Shown here: in pieces, positions 23,713 to 35,195 of the stretch
How positions within the stretch are numbered: position 1 is the first letter of the stretch
Layout: every line of letters begins with the position of its first letter
DNA from: Gonocerus acuteangulatus
Taxonomy: Eukaryota; Arthropoda; Insecta; Hemiptera; Coreidae
Direction: 5' to 3'
Assembly: GCA_946811695.1 (NCBI GenBank)
Contig: OX328125.1
Span: 111,327,967 to 111,391,966 of the forward strand
Length of the DNA stretch: 64,000 nucleotides
Notes under the pieces: generated by a model
What the model saw: only the letters and a program-made list of their open reading frames with translations
Databases searched by the model: none
Told to the model about the DNA's origin: nothing
Program-made: the position numbers and the translations under genes

Positions 23713-24329
23713 CTCATTTCTTTTTTCTAAGTATTAAATAGAACTTAGTTCCCGCATACCTACTGGCTTTTGTAGTTCATATAAAACGAGGGTCTTTGGA
23801 TTCTGCATAAGGTTCTCATTACTGCTTGATATTTGATACCAATAATCAACCTACATACATCTAATCACTAGACTAGAAAAGTGAGAAGCTCTTCCAGATG
23901 ACATTACTCTAGAGGACAAATTGATTGCTCTCTTAACTAAACTATTACACTGTAAAACACAGGAACCTTATCCCGAGGATAAAGATCACAATAGGGAAAG
24001 TGCAGAAGGCCTTCAAGAAAAATATAAGAACAAAGACGATACATTTTGAGTTTGTGATCCTAAACTTTGTAATTTAGATGGGTCGTCTTTGAAAAACTTA
24101 GTATTTGCTTTGAAGTATATTATGCAGTGAACCCCTACGACTTTATTTACTACATTTAAGAAAGAAGTCACAACTGTTTTTGTTAAGATATGTCGAAATG
24201 TTTTTTAAAACAACAAATATAGGTTCTCCTTACCAAGACGATTCATTTGATACCCCACATGATGGCTTTCAGAAGGAATGATGGCATTTCGATGGAACAA
24301 AAAGTAGCAAACGTCATAGGTAATATGAC

Positions 24330-25230
24330 ACTCCCGTATCACCTACCTGCGTGCCAAGTTTTGTCAAAATAGGCCAAACGGTGCGAATTTTTATAAGGAC
24401 CAAGCATACAGACAGACAGCTGAAAGACCTTTTTTACCTAGCCTAGTGCATTCCCCGGACCAAGGCCTACCTGTGTGCCAAGTTTGGTCAAAATCGGTCA
24501 AATGGTGTGTATTTGTATAAGGAACAAACAGACAGACAGACAGCTGATAGACAATTTAACCTAGCCTATGATTCTCCCCGTATCAAGACCCATCTGTGTC
24601 CCAAGTTTCGTCAAAATCGGTCAAACGGTACGGATTTGTAAGAGGAACAAACATACAGAGAGACAGCTGGGATAAGATTTTTACCCAGCCTATATGCGTC
24701 AAATGGTTTCTTAAAACATCAAATATAAGTTCTTCATACCGAGACAATTCATTTGATACCCCACATCATGGGTTTCGGACGGAATGATGGGTTTCCGAAG
24801 GCAGTACAAAACTGGCACGCCCCCACCCCGGAAGCGGAATCAAACACAACTTTTCGCGATTTTTCGTTTTATTCCTTTAATAACGTCTTCATATCTATCT
24901 TCATGCAAAATTTCAAGTCTCTAGCATCATGGGAAGTGCCTAATAATTTTGTTGAGTGAGTGAGTGAATGAGTGAGTCCTATAAATCCCGATTTTCGATC
25001 GCTTATATCTCAGAAACTATTCGATGTAGAATTATGAAAATTTCCAGTTTTACTCACATCTAGTAGTATAATACCTGTGTAAAATTTCATAACTTTATCT
25101 TCACTTGGTTGAAAGTTATGAGAGGGTAAAAATCGGCTCTAAGACCGCCTGTAATATACACACAGTATGCTTAGGCCGGAACTTGGCCTGGCGCACTTCC
25201 GTGCGCCTAGATATATGTATGTACGGGCTA
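24330..25230 (-). mobile_element. Helitron internal fragment
   Basis: Contains inverted copies of the repeated Helitron unit (AAATCGGTCAAATGGTGTGT, ACAGACAGACAGCTG) followed by a segment with GAGTGAGTGAGTGAATGAGT. Both occur in the full-length Helitrons of this window. The termini are missing. Confidence 0.6.
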
Positions 25231-25239
25231 CCTTCAGTA

Positions 25240-25527
25240 AGTAAGTCGTGTAAGTTGTAAGGAATTGTCAAGACGCTGCGTTGTCTACAGTCTGTCAGTA
25301 TATGTTTAACAGTTAGAGTTCTGTTACACTGTCTTCACGTTGGTCTTTCCTTTCTCTCCAGTATGTATGAGTGGGTAAGTCGAGTGTGGCCTATCCGAAG
25401 CCTGGATAAAATTACTTCGTCGACGAGAAAATTCTACTGTTATCCAAGTTCTTGTCGTGTTCTTAATTTCTTTTAGTTTGCATGTGCTCTTTGACCAATC
25501 TCTCTCACACACAAACACATAAACTAC
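25240..25527 (-). pseudogene. LINE C-terminal ORF2 fragment, cut by a MITE
   Basis: The minus-strand frame has KLKEIKNTTRTWI, close to KLREIKNTVCVW of the LINE at 8821-9150, and then SDRPHSTYPLIHTGEKG, which replaces the RIGHT..HLM block. The hAT-like MITE at 25528-25793 abuts the upstream side. Confidence 0.6.
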
Positions 25528-25793
25528 CATGAGCGTATATAGGAAATAACTTCGGAGGGGGCTGGGAAAATTTCGGGTAGGGGGGAGATCATTTCCGGTG
25601 TATGGAATACTAACAATTTAGATCTTGGAAGAGTTTTAGCCAACTTAAACGCTATTACACTCAAAATATAGGTTTTATGAACTAAATGATCTTATTTAAT
25701 TTATTTTTAAGGGTTTTATAAAATTTTTACCGGTCAAATCAAATATTTGGGGGGCGGCTGGAGCCTCTCAGCCCCCCCTTATATAAGCCCATG
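25528..25793. mobile_element. hAT-like MITE, copy 2
   Basis: Ends CATGAGCGTATATA and TATATAAGCCCATG, inner G-rich and C-rich blocks, and interior GTTTTATGAACTAAATGATC, the reverse of copy 1. TAAACTAC (25520-25527) and TAACCTAC (25794-25801) form an 8-bp duplication with one later change. The inverted order relative to 17270-17522 shows two separate insertions. Confidence 0.8.
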
Positions 25794-26410
25794 TAACCTA
25801 CTATCCTACAGAACCTCTTTAAGTCCTCAGCCTAACATGTGAGTTCCCACCTTTTAGGATGGGAAGAGATGCACTTAATAAAAGAATTTTTGAAGAAGTA
25901 AAAAAAAAAAAAAAAAAACATTCTTTGTAAAAAGTAGCAACAAAGGATTCTGCGTCGAAATTATGATACGCGGAAGAAATGTACTTCCCTTATCGGAAAT
26001 ATTGAAACATTTTCAAGGAGTTCTAAAAATGCACTTATACAAATACACTTGTACAGAGGATGTGATAAGAATACGAAGAACTAACAAGTTTTTACAGGTC
26101 TGTGACGAATGTGTTGCAGTAGCTGGTCTAACATGTTACAAGAAATTGAAATTAACGCTTTTTTTTTTTTAAAAGGGTAACATCAACTACACTTCGTCAT
26201 GGTCACCCTGGAAAGTAAGACACAAGTTGTCATTTTAATAAGAAGAACTACTTATTTATGAAAAATGTTAGTTCCAATATTGAGACATTTAAAGAATATA
26301 ACTTATAATTAATATAGGATGATATTAGAGGATATAGGGTAGAGTTTTATTTTATTATTGAATAACATAAAACTGTAATTTCTTGATACCCAATATTCTT
26401 TCTCTATAGT

Positions 26411-27315
26411 CCGAGAGCCAGCAACGCACTTTTCATGAAGTGTTTTATGCACCCTGAAATTTTGCTATAATATACCTCTTGGGTTAATAAGAAGGTAAAT
26501 ATGTGTTTCCTGGACATACCTTGGTGCACCAGGTACTGCGCATAGGGGAAAGGTGCAAAACAATATTGCCCGAAAATAGAGTTTTATTTAGAAGGCAACT
26601 ATCTTTAATGTAAAATTAAGACAATTTTACAATGAATAATAAATATGGCAGACACTTTTAAGGGTTATAACACGTAAAAAAAAAAAATAATAAATAATTG
26701 TTTTTATTCTAATATAAAATGGGAGTTTTATTTTCGCTGCCATTAAAACCGGAAGCTGTACAAGATCATGTGAGCAATAACCAATGAGAGCACAGAAAAC
26801 AACCAACACTGCGCAGTCGTGTCATACACTCATACGGTTACGCGCAGTGTATTCCAGTCTATCATATGCAACATTTATTTTCATGTTTTCTGATAATTAA
26901 ACCCCACAAAAGTGTCTGCCCTTTTGGAATTATTTTCAAATATGTTTACTGAAGACGCTGTTTAAATCACAGCGTGAATAAAGGACTTCATTAATTATTA
27001 AAAATAAAAACTTGGTACTTAGTTTTTTTTTTTTATTATTATCATTTTAGCCCCCTTACAAGTGCCTGCCTTATTTATTATAAATTTGAAAATTGCCTTA
27101 ATTTGTCATTTATTTCATTAATAATAGTTGGCTTCTGAATAAAACTCTACTTTTAGGCAATATTGTTTTGCACCTTTCCCCTATGCGCAGTACCTGGTGC
27201 ACCAAGAGATGTCCAGGAAACACATATATACCTTCTTATCTACCTAAGAGGTATATTATAGCAAAATTTCAGGGTGCATAAAACACTTCATGAAAAGTGC
27301 GTTGCTGGCTCTCGG
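26411..27315. mobile_element. MITE with ~190-bp terminal inverted repeats
   Basis: The arms 26411-26600 and 27127-27315 are reverse complements with few differences (CCGAGAGCCAGCAACGCAC outermost, GCACCAGGTACTGCGCATAG within). The central 520 bp is AT-rich without a gene. The target duplication is unclear; TCTATAGT against TCTACTAG is not convincing. Confidence 0.8.
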
Positions 27316-27504
27316 TCTACTAGGTTTGATAGTCAGTCACAACACCAGATATTATTTCGCAGATATTTACTAAATATGGGTCTCCCCGTTGTTTCCCATT
27401 TCAATTGCATTTAACAGTAAAAAGAGTATTTTACTAAAACAAGGCAAGAAAATGTGAAACGTTGTTATAGTGTTTCCAAGAGCGAAAGTTGAGAAGTCGC
27501 CTTG

Positions 27505-27690
27505 ATACTGTTAGTTTCCTGTTGTGGCGCCTTAAATCTAATATCTCTTCGAGATTTTATTTTATATTTTTCACGAAAGATCCAACCCCACCAATAACTG
27601 CTACTATTCCTTTATTAATAGCACTAGAGATATCAACGGAACTGCGCTAAGATGACGCAGTTCCTGAGAGTCGGACTTTTTTTCAATATT
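27505..27690 (-). repeat. GTCCG-family MITE, partial copy
   Basis: The right end AACTGCGCTAAGATGACGCA ... GAGTCGGACTTTTTTT (27640-27688) is the inverted family terminus. CCTGTTGTGGCGCC at 27522 matches the interior of the copy at 22474-22753. Confidence 0.5.
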
Positions 27691-27886
27691 TGTTCGCACA
27701 AGTTAATACTTTTTAAGAATATTGAATATTTGTGGTCTGTCAACAGTCCATACAAGTACCGTGGTATGTTAATGTTTTCATGTTTTATGCGGTCTGTTAG
27801 TAAGTGTTTTACAGATAATGCTTCATTGCATTCTGAACTATTCAGATATGTTAATTATTAATATATTACTTTCCCTGTAATACGAA

Positions 27887-28156
27887 GGGTGGCGAGGTTA
27901 GCTGAGTAGTAGATCACTCGATTAATGAACTGGAGGACCCGAGTTCAGAACCCAAGCGCACACTAAAGATTTTATCTTTTAGTGTCGTCGTTCGAGGGTT
28001 GGATTTAGGGTCCCAGATCGTCCCTAGGCTCTCTCAGCCTTTAATTAATTCATTAATGGGTACCTAAAAAGAAAAGAAAAAGATCAGGTGGCTGGGGCAT
28101 AGTACTGACCAAACTATCTCCCTAGGGTGCCATCTTTTTTTTAAGTTTTTTTTTTT
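27887..28156 (+). mobile_element. tRNA-SINE family 1, full copy with 10-bp TSD
   Basis: GTAATACGAA is duplicated at 27877-27886 and 28157-28166. The head has a tRNA-like A box (GGTTAGCTGAGTAGTAGATC) and a B-box-like CCGAGTTCAGAACCC. A body follows with CGTTCGAGGGTTGGATTTAG, TTAATTAATTCATTAATGGG and CTATCTCCCTAGGG. The 3' tail is T-rich rather than A-rich, and the same is true of the copy at 32902-33197, so this is a family trait. Confidence 0.8.
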
Positions 28157-29218
28157 GTAATACGAATAACTAAAACACATGTAGAATTTATAATATGGAA
28201 CGTGAAGGCAATAAAGTCCCTTTATTCGGGATTACCAAAATATCTTCTTTCATGACCGAAATTTCTAAGGTTTTTTCATTCTTGCCAAACCAAGTTTTTT
28301 ATTGTTATACTTTATATATATTTATTTACGATTTCTGCTTCCCTCCAAAGTGGATGGAACCCTATAACCTTGTTGGTAGAACGATATACAAGGGTATCTG
28401 TTACACAGAGTATCTTTCATCCAAACCTCTTCTTGTTTCATTTTACTCTGCTTTCCTTCAACCTTATTCTTACAAAAATACTTATCGCTACGATTTAAAT
28501 GTGAATTTCTAAAATGGTTATTATTTTTATCAGGACGTCTTTACCACAAATCGCTCCATAAAGTTAGATAAAACAAAAGTTCTAGTTAAGGTATCCAAGA
28601 AGGATTATATGAGAAGCGATTTAAATAGCAAGATAACCCTAAATTTTCAACAGAGATGATGGCTACAGTCTTATTTAATTATGGACACCCGTCATACTTA
28701 AGAGGACAGAAGATTTGATTGGCTGTAGGGACCACAAGAGCGCAGGAAGAATCGACTAATCAGAGGTCTTGAAAGGCCCCCTACGAACTCGACCAGGTAG
28801 AATTAAGACCCGGGCTGAAACCTATCTTTATTTTAGCGGGAACTGGTGTTGGGACCATAATTAATGTTTATTTAAAATCTGTACTATTTATATAGTACAA
28901 TAAATAATTGTGCTCGTCTTATTTATATCTCAGTAAATAGTATATGGAAGGAGCCAATCATTATTGGCATTTCCTAATATGAAGGGGTCGGGGCAAAATA
29001 GTGCCAAGTAACAAAACTTAACTGCAGCTGCTTTACGCTGGATATTATTTGGGACTATCAGTTGAAATGGTTAGGGGCAACAAGATTAGGTAGCATACAG
29101 AACTCAGGTTCATCATGACGAGCTCCTTCATTATAGATTGAAAATGAAAAATGCGTTTTTTTACATTCCATACTTTGCATTTGTATCGACAATATGTGTA
29201 ACTTTGCCAGAATAAGGG

Positions 29219-29811
29219 TTAAGGGTAAAACTAAAGAAGAGCGTCCTCAGCACCGATTTTTTCCAAATTTTGCACTATAACGTATTTTGATGCACTGAAC
29301 ACGAATCCGTTAAAAAAAATTGTTGCTCTCAACTAGGAAAGAAGTTATTAAGCATTGAAGTTCACTGTTATAGAGGTTATAAAAGTTGGCGTAAACAGCG
29401 TATTAATAAACATGCATATTAGGAAGAATGTCTAGGACGATTTTTGAGCAGACGTGCTATGCACGCTACGCTCGCTCAAGAAGATATCAAAACTCTAGTC
29501 AATCCAACTCGCTGTTGTGGATAGAATTCCGATGTTATGGAGGTTATAAATAGTTTATCAACATTTCATATGAGAGTTCTTTGTTTCCCAATGTTAGATG
29601 TCCGCGCATGCGCATGTTTACAAATACGCTGTTTACGCCAAATTTAACCTCTATAACAGTGAACTTTAGTGTTTAATAACTTCTTTCCTAGTTGAGAGCA
29701 ACGTTTTCTTTTAACGGATTCGTGTTCAGTGCATCAAAATACGCTGTACTGCAAAATTTGAAAAAAAAAACTCGGTGCTGAGGACGCTCACCTTCAGTCT
29801 TACCGGGTTAA
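29219..29811. mobile_element. TTAA-flanked MITE with ~190-bp inverted arms
   Basis: TTAA at 29219-29222 and 29808-29811 encloses arms of about 200 bp (29223-29420, 29607-29807) that pair through GAGCGTCCTCAGCACCGA, CACTGAACACGAATCCGTTA and AGTTCACTGTTATAGAGGTT. TTAA suggests mobilisation by a piggyBac transposase. The element ends 60 bp from the exon B1 donor. Confidence 0.7.
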
Positions 29812-29870
29812 GTGTTAATTATACTTGACGTGGCCCTGTAGGTTACTAGTAATAACATATTGTCACATAC

Positions 29871-30058
29871 CTCTCTACTTCATGCCTATTTGAATCCAAT
29901 ATGGCTCCAATAAGATCCGTGTTGTGTTTCCTCCTCAACCATCTGCTCTTCCTCAAGTTTTCCTCCTCCTGTACATCCTCTTCTTCGATGCTGATCCTGC
30001 AGTCACCAGCTGTCCAGCTCAGCTGTCTAGTCGTCAGCATTGGCTGTAGTTCCGTCAT
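29871..30058 (-). CDS. TRPA-like gene B, exon 1 (start of coding)
   Basis: The ATG at 30058-30056 follows an in-frame TAA 12 bases upstream, then 62 codons plus two bases run to the donor GAGAG|GTATGT. The encoded N-terminus (MTELQPMLTTRQLSW..) has an acidic stretch EEEDVQEEEN and ends NTDLIGAILDSNRHEVER, the helical lead-in to the first ankyrin repeat. Phase 2 joins exon B2 exactly. A further 5' non-coding exon is possible. No counterpart for gene A was found in the window. Confidence 0.8.
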
Positions 30059-30480
30059 CTCTCGCTGTTAGCATCTCACGACTGGGATCTCACTTTAACA
30101 CTTCATTCTTATCTTATCAGAACTACGTTCCTGAATTATACTATCTACAAATCCGATTTACTTACAAAACTCTTAATCATAAAGTAAATAGATAATAATC
30201 ACAATAATACACAGCAGTCGTTAAACCTTACTTAAAACTATAGTTTTTACAGAAATTACTTGTAATATATTATTTATAATATTGATTATTTTAATGCCAA
30301 TACTAGCGTGTTTCCGTTACATTCATATCCCTGGAGGCATGAAGATACATATCTAATTTTAATGCAATTTTCTAAACATGCTTAGTATACCACCTTTAAA
30401 ATTCTTAGTGGTCTATATAACTCATTAAAACTCCAATGGCTCTTACTACTTCTAAATCTCTTCTTTCACTATGAAGGTTG

Positions 30481-31117
30481 AAAATATAAAAATCACGTGT
30501 CTGTCTGTTTGCCCTATGTCTGTTTATCTGTTTGTTCCTTATACAAATCTACACCGTTTGACCGATTTTGACCAAACTTGGCACACAAGTAGGTCTTGAT
30601 GCGGGAAATCTCCTAGGCTAGTTCAAAATAGTCAAATTTCAAAATTTGGTCAAAAGGTCAAAAGTTTTGTTCAAGAAAAATTGGCTACACTGAACCATTA
30701 AGATTCTGACGTCCATTATGAATCGACAGCCATTTTGAATAATGCCTCAAATTTATTTGTTGATGTTCTTGATAATTAGAATAACTCGAACTCATTAATG
30801 ACTTTACATCATTATGTAATCATGTAATGCAGTTTGTTTCAATTTTATATCAACAGTCACTGTCTAACTAAGGAGCGCTGGCCTTTCTTTGATAAGAGCT
30901 ATCTACTAGCACGCTGTGGTGCTGGCCTCTGTCGGCTGTTTTATGAATTGCTGTGGTGCTGGCCTCTGCCGTCTGCTATATGAATTACTTGACAGATATA
31001 AACCAATTCCCACCGTTTGACCGATTTTGACATAACTGGGTATACAGGTAGATCTTGATACGGGGAGAGTCATAGGCAGAAAGTAGTTGTAACATGGCAC
31101 GCCGGGTAACAACTAGT
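30481..31117 (+). mobile_element. Helitron, 5'-damaged copy
   Basis: AAAATCACGTGTCTGTCTGT at its left end and GGCACGCCGGGTAACAACTAG before T at its right end (CTAG 31114-31117) match the Helitron at 14777-15861. Only one repeat unit is kept, and the 5' TC end is not intact. Confidence 0.7.
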
Positions 31118-31311
31118 ACACCGTAAAATCGACCTACTGAACGTTATCAATGATTTTATGCCCTCTATATGATGTATATAAGAAACTCGCTTGAACGGAT
31201 AATTTCCGGAGTTCGGGTTTCCGAATATTCCGCAATGACCACCTAGATGGTATGATAGCGAGTGGTGGTGTATAAGTCCTGGTTTCTGAAACCATGCCAT
31301 GTACAGACTTG

Positions 31312-31354
31312 GCGCTAATGACCTAGATGTAGATGCGCCGGAAAAAAAAAAAAA
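31312..31354 (+). mobile_element. SINE tail insertion of ~43 bp with 13-bp TSD
   Basis: GCGCTAATGACCTAGATGTA, GATGCGCCGG and an A-run are flanked by ATGTACAGACTTG at 31299-31311 and 31355-31367. It is the extreme 3' end of the SINE tail class of 6935-7177, inserted by itself inside a LINE fragment. Confidence 0.85.
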
Positions 31355-31623
31355 ATGTACAGACTTGCCTCTAAACACACAACTACAGGCTGTAGCAGTA
31401 AGGATTCTAAGTCCATCTCCTCTCACTGTCTGTTCCATTTACTTACCGCCTAACAAAGCTTTCACTGAATATCAATTATTGCAATTTATATCACAAATAC
31501 CTCCCTCACTCTGCCTCTTGGGTGACTTCAATAGCCATAATACCTTATGGTACTCGTCATCCACAGACCCGAGAGGTCGTATAATCGAAAATTTCATCCA
31601 AAACTGTAATATATGTATATTAA
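31355..31623 (+). pseudogene. LINE endonuclease (APE-type) fragment
   Basis: The frame LNTQLQAVAVRI..LTVCSIYLPPN followed by LCLLGDFNSHNTLW is the AP-like endonuclease of an I-group or Jockey-type LINE, with the catalytic GDFNSHN block. It runs into the TTAA at 31620 where a piggyBac element is inserted. Matching sequence (SGIDAAL) resumes at about 32780 beyond that element. It is not intact, since both flanks lack the rest of ORF2. Confidence 0.8.
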
Positions 31624-32747
31624 CCCTCCGTCGGTCGCAACCCTTTTGCACCTTCGTTCGGTCGCAATGTGCGAAATATACACACAAATTCAAAATTCAA
31701 TAGCTCCCATGACTCTGCTTCACACCCACACTCATGGAGATGTATACTAAAGGATAAAAAGTAAAAAAAAAAAAAAATTAAAATAGTTTTTTTAATAGCC
31801 AAAACACAATAATTGTAAAAAACATTTTTTATGACCCATTACCATATGTTCATTTGAATACAAAGTAAATTGTGATCTTAACGTTCTAATTAAATAATAA
31901 AAAACACTTTATCTCTTCATTTGCATCCCACTAGAGAAATTCTTCCTCTGAATCATTTGCTTGAAGGTCCTCAGAAGAAGTTTGGGTTATTGCAATTTGG
32001 CAATCTTCGCAGATCGTTTTAGAATGTTTGGTGCAAATTGCTCTACCGGGATTTTGGCCTGTCTTGCTGCTCGTAAGACTCCTGGAAGGCGAGTGATGAT
32101 ATAATAATAGTAATAATAACCGTGTATAATTTACTCGGTGGTCTTCTTGTCCATCTTGTTTGTATATCCTTTCCAACAACAAAAGTCCGTCACGCAGGAG
32201 CTGCATAACTAAGCACTGTTTGCTTCTGTTCAGTCGATGTATCATCCGATTTCTCCTCAATTCCATCTTCTGAAGCTACGTCACTCTCTTCTCCTAAATC
32301 TTCAGTTTGTGCAGGATCATCATCTTCAGCTCCCAAAAGTTTTTTTATCTCTTCCAAATCCTTTTCCTTTCTTAAATCAAACCACTGTTTCTCCATTATG
32401 TCGCAATGTGTAATTATGCACATCTCCTGAAACGCCCTCATTGCTTCAAAATCCAAAAAATCGCTTAAATAACTTGACATACATAACAATTAGAGAAAGG
32501 CGCAAGGCTAAAAAATTAAAAATTCCGACCTTCAAAATTGAGACAAGTTAGGTCGCAATGTACAAATTTGGCACACAAGAACAATATCCGCTCCCAGCGA
32601 GGGCGTGGGGTGAACTACTGTAGGCAGTTTGACAGACCTTTCGCAGATACTATGGTGGGGAACAACCCCTTCATTGTTTAAGTAGGGTTCCCAACCAAAA
32701 AGTTTAAGTGTGCTTTTTTTGCACGGTTGCGACCGACCGAGGGTTAA
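31620..32747 (-). mobile_element. Deleted piggyBac-like transposon
   Basis: TTAA at 31620-31623 and 32744-32747 flanks inverted ends CCCTCCGTCGGTCGCAACC and, reversed on the right, CCCTCGGTCGGTCGCAACC (18 of 19). On the minus strand an acidic N-terminal ORF (32480-32190: SSYLSDFLDFEAMRAFQEM, many D/E) and a C-terminal piece with AICTKHSKTICEDC remain. The last fits the cysteine-rich tail of piggyBac transposases. The catalytic core is deleted. A GTCCG-family end (AAAGTCCGTCACGCAGGAGC) lies at the deletion point, about 32183. Confidence 0.85.
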
Positions 32748-32901
32748 ACAATAACTGTATCACACATCGATCTCTCACCCGCAGTCCGGCATTGATGCTG
32801 CGCTGTGATTTCAAAGATTAAGAAGCTCCAACTCAAGATAGAATACAGAGGTAGAAACTGAAAGAGGCTTATGAAACACATTGATGAATATGGTACATTT
32901 A

Positions 32902-33197
32902 AAAAAAAAAAATCTGATTCATGACCGTACGGCACACTAGGGAGATAGTGTGGTCAGTGCTATCCTCCGGCCGCCTGATTTTCCCCTTGCTGCTTAACTG
33001 CTACTGTCATTAGCACTAAGGTACCCATTATTAAATTAATTAAAGGCTGGGCTGGCCTAGGGACGGTCAGGGAGACCGAATCTAATTCATGAACTAAGAC
33101 ACTAGAAGAAAAAATCTTTAGTGCTTGCTCGGGACTCTAACTCAGGTCCTTCAACTTATTATTCCAGTGCTCTACCGCTGAACTAACCTCGCTCCCA
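32902..33197 (-). mobile_element. tRNA-SINE family 1, inverted copy
   Basis: On the minus strand the head GCGAGGTTAGTTCAGCGGTA at the right, then the body GTCTCCCTGACCGTCC and GGGTACC, then CACTATCTCCCTAGTG and a T-run tail (plus-strand A-run at 32902). The A box is the cleanest of all copies. Confidence 0.7.
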
Positions 33198-33204
33198 ACG
33201 CCTA

Positions 33205-33262
33205 TTATTATTAACTAAGAATTTAGGGACGGGTCCTCTATAGGTTACCACCCTTTAAATCA
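33205..33262 (-). repeat. Second SINE tail class fragment
   Basis: The inverted AAAGGGTGGTAACCTATAG, GACCCGTCCCTAAATT and TTAGTTAATAATAATA segment also seen in the SINE at 35936-36209 and at 54728-54810. Confidence 0.55.
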
Positions 33263-33423
33263 ATGGCGTTAATAGTCCTAATAGTTGATACGCTTAAAAG
33301 AAACACAAAAAAAGAAAAAAAAGTAATATGAATCTCAGTAAAGAATTTCCACCAAGAATAATTTTATATTTTAATTTTTACATACTTAAACATATTCTGT
33401 AAGTCATGTATATACACAAATAT

Positions 33424-33473
<50 letters not shown>

Positions 33474-33726
33474 AAAAATAACAAAATAATATCTGGCACA
33501 GCCAATATAAGGTCCGATGATCTTCCTTAAGGGGAAATATTAACTTTATTTGTACCATTTTCTTTATGAGCTTAAATGCTCCCTTAACTAAGCAACACTC
33601 ACTGCCTCCTCACATTTCAAAACATTTTTTTAATCGTTATTAAAGAAAAAGAAAAATTAACAGACACAGCACAAACATTTTGTTCCGAAAAATTAAAATT
33701 TATTTTTGTTGGCTACTTTAACATCT

Positions 33727-34185
33727 TATGTAAAACTTATGACATAAAGAATGGAAAAATATTGATTGATCTGTTACTCATAAATTGGAGAAAATGACTC
33801 CAATGCTCTACCTCTGAGCTAACCTCGCCCCCTAGGGGACAATAAAGAACATATTATGTAAAACTTATGACATAAAGAATGGAAAAATATTGATTGATAT
33901 GTTACTCATAAATTGGAGAAAATGACTCCAATGCTCTACCTCTGAGCTAACCTCGCCCCCTAGGGGACAATAAAGAACATATTATGTAAAACTTATGACA
34001 TAAAGAATGGAAAAATATTGATTGATATGTTACTCATAAATTGGAGAAAATGACTCCAATGCTCTACCTCTGAGCTAACCTCACCCCCTAGGGGACAATA
34101 AAGAACATATTATGTAAAACTTATGACATAAAGAATGGAAAAATATTGATTGATATGTTACTCATAAATTGGAGAAAATGACTTG
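33727..34185. repeat. 127-bp tandem repeat built on a SINE head
   Basis: About 3.6 near-identical units (TATGTAAAACTTATGACATA ... GGAGAAAATGAC). Each of the first three carries the reversed tRNA-like A box of SINE family 1 (GCTCTACCTCTGAGCTAACC) and CCCCCTAGGGGACAATAAAG. Units differ by single bases such as CTGATCT/TTGATAT, so the amplification is recent. Confidence 0.85.
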
Positions 34186-34773
34186 GTTTTTGATCACTTA
34201 AGTTAATATTATCCATGGCGTTTATTTATCGTTTATTATTTATTTTCGCATTATTGTGTTTAAACGTCTATTTATTTATTTATTTTCTTTACTATTATAT
34301 TATTTAATTGTAGTTAAGTCATTATTGTTGACAGATATAGAAATGGTAATGTAAATAAGCTCATTTTATATTTTTAAACAAATTTATTGGATACAACTTT
34401 ATTTATTTTTTAAAAAATATTTAATTTACAATAAGACTGAAAATTGTAATGTGTATAAACATTAATGTCTGGAACACACTTTAAAAAACAATTTAACATT
34501 AAAAGATATCTATTTATTTATTGTTATTATCGTTGCTAGGCGATAAAACAGTCAAAACATTAGTTTAAGGAACATAATAACTAAAAAAGAAAAATCTGTC
34601 ATGATAAATTTATATATTGTCTAGAGTATCTGTAAGTACTGTTTATGTTAAGAGTTACTTTTATATTTAGTCATGTGTTCTTCAGTGCGTTTGTTTAGTA
34701 TTTGAATGTATATATCATACTGGTATATATTACTTATTTTCTGATAAAATAATTATTCGTTATTATATGGTCG

Positions 34774-35045
34774 TCATATTCTGTCAAATAATTTTTCTTT
34801 TTTCAAGTAAGTGTAAATGATGTCAATATATTGGCTGCCATGGGAGAGTAGGTCTGTCATGTTGTCCGGTAAGTCATAGTTCTGTCTCAGTAAACATTCT
34901 GTCAATATGTGTTTTATTGTCAGTGGAGTGTTACATATTTCACATGTCGGACTGTCCTGTCTCGTCATAAGGTGTAAGTGTGTCAGCCGGGAATGACCTA
35001 TTCTTAAGCGGCATAAGACAACTTCTTCTCTTCTAGTTTGCCTTA
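34774..35045 (-). pseudogene. LINE ORF2 C-terminal fragment
   Basis: The minus-strand frame RREEVVLCRLRIGHSRLTHL, then MTRQDSPTCEICNTPLTIKH matches the C-terminus of the LINE at 8821-9150 (RLRIGHTILTHRHL, MTRQDGPVCAICNTNLTIKH) with the same cysteine motif. Upstream sequence stops at about 35050, so this is a strongly 5'-truncated copy. Confidence 0.8.
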
Positions 35046-35195
35046 TGCTTAAAATATATTTAAATAAAAGTAGAAATATACGTGGTAATTAAATGCTAAG
35101 AATGTAATTCTTGCGATCTATTCAGACAAATCTATGTCCTGTCCACTTTCCCCTTTTACTGGATTTAATGTTAATTGGTTCAAGCTTTACATGTA

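Larger units (their letters stand above)
22248..29870 (-). other. Intron 1 of TRPA-like gene B
   Basis: 7.6 kb from the exon B1 donor (AG|GTATGT) to the B2 acceptor. It holds a near-perfect inverted repeat (23119-23712), four MITEs, Helitron and LINE pieces and a tRNA SINE, listed separately. 23720-24320, 25900-26400 and 28170-29200 contain AT-rich DNA without a gene I can recognise. Confidence 0.75.
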
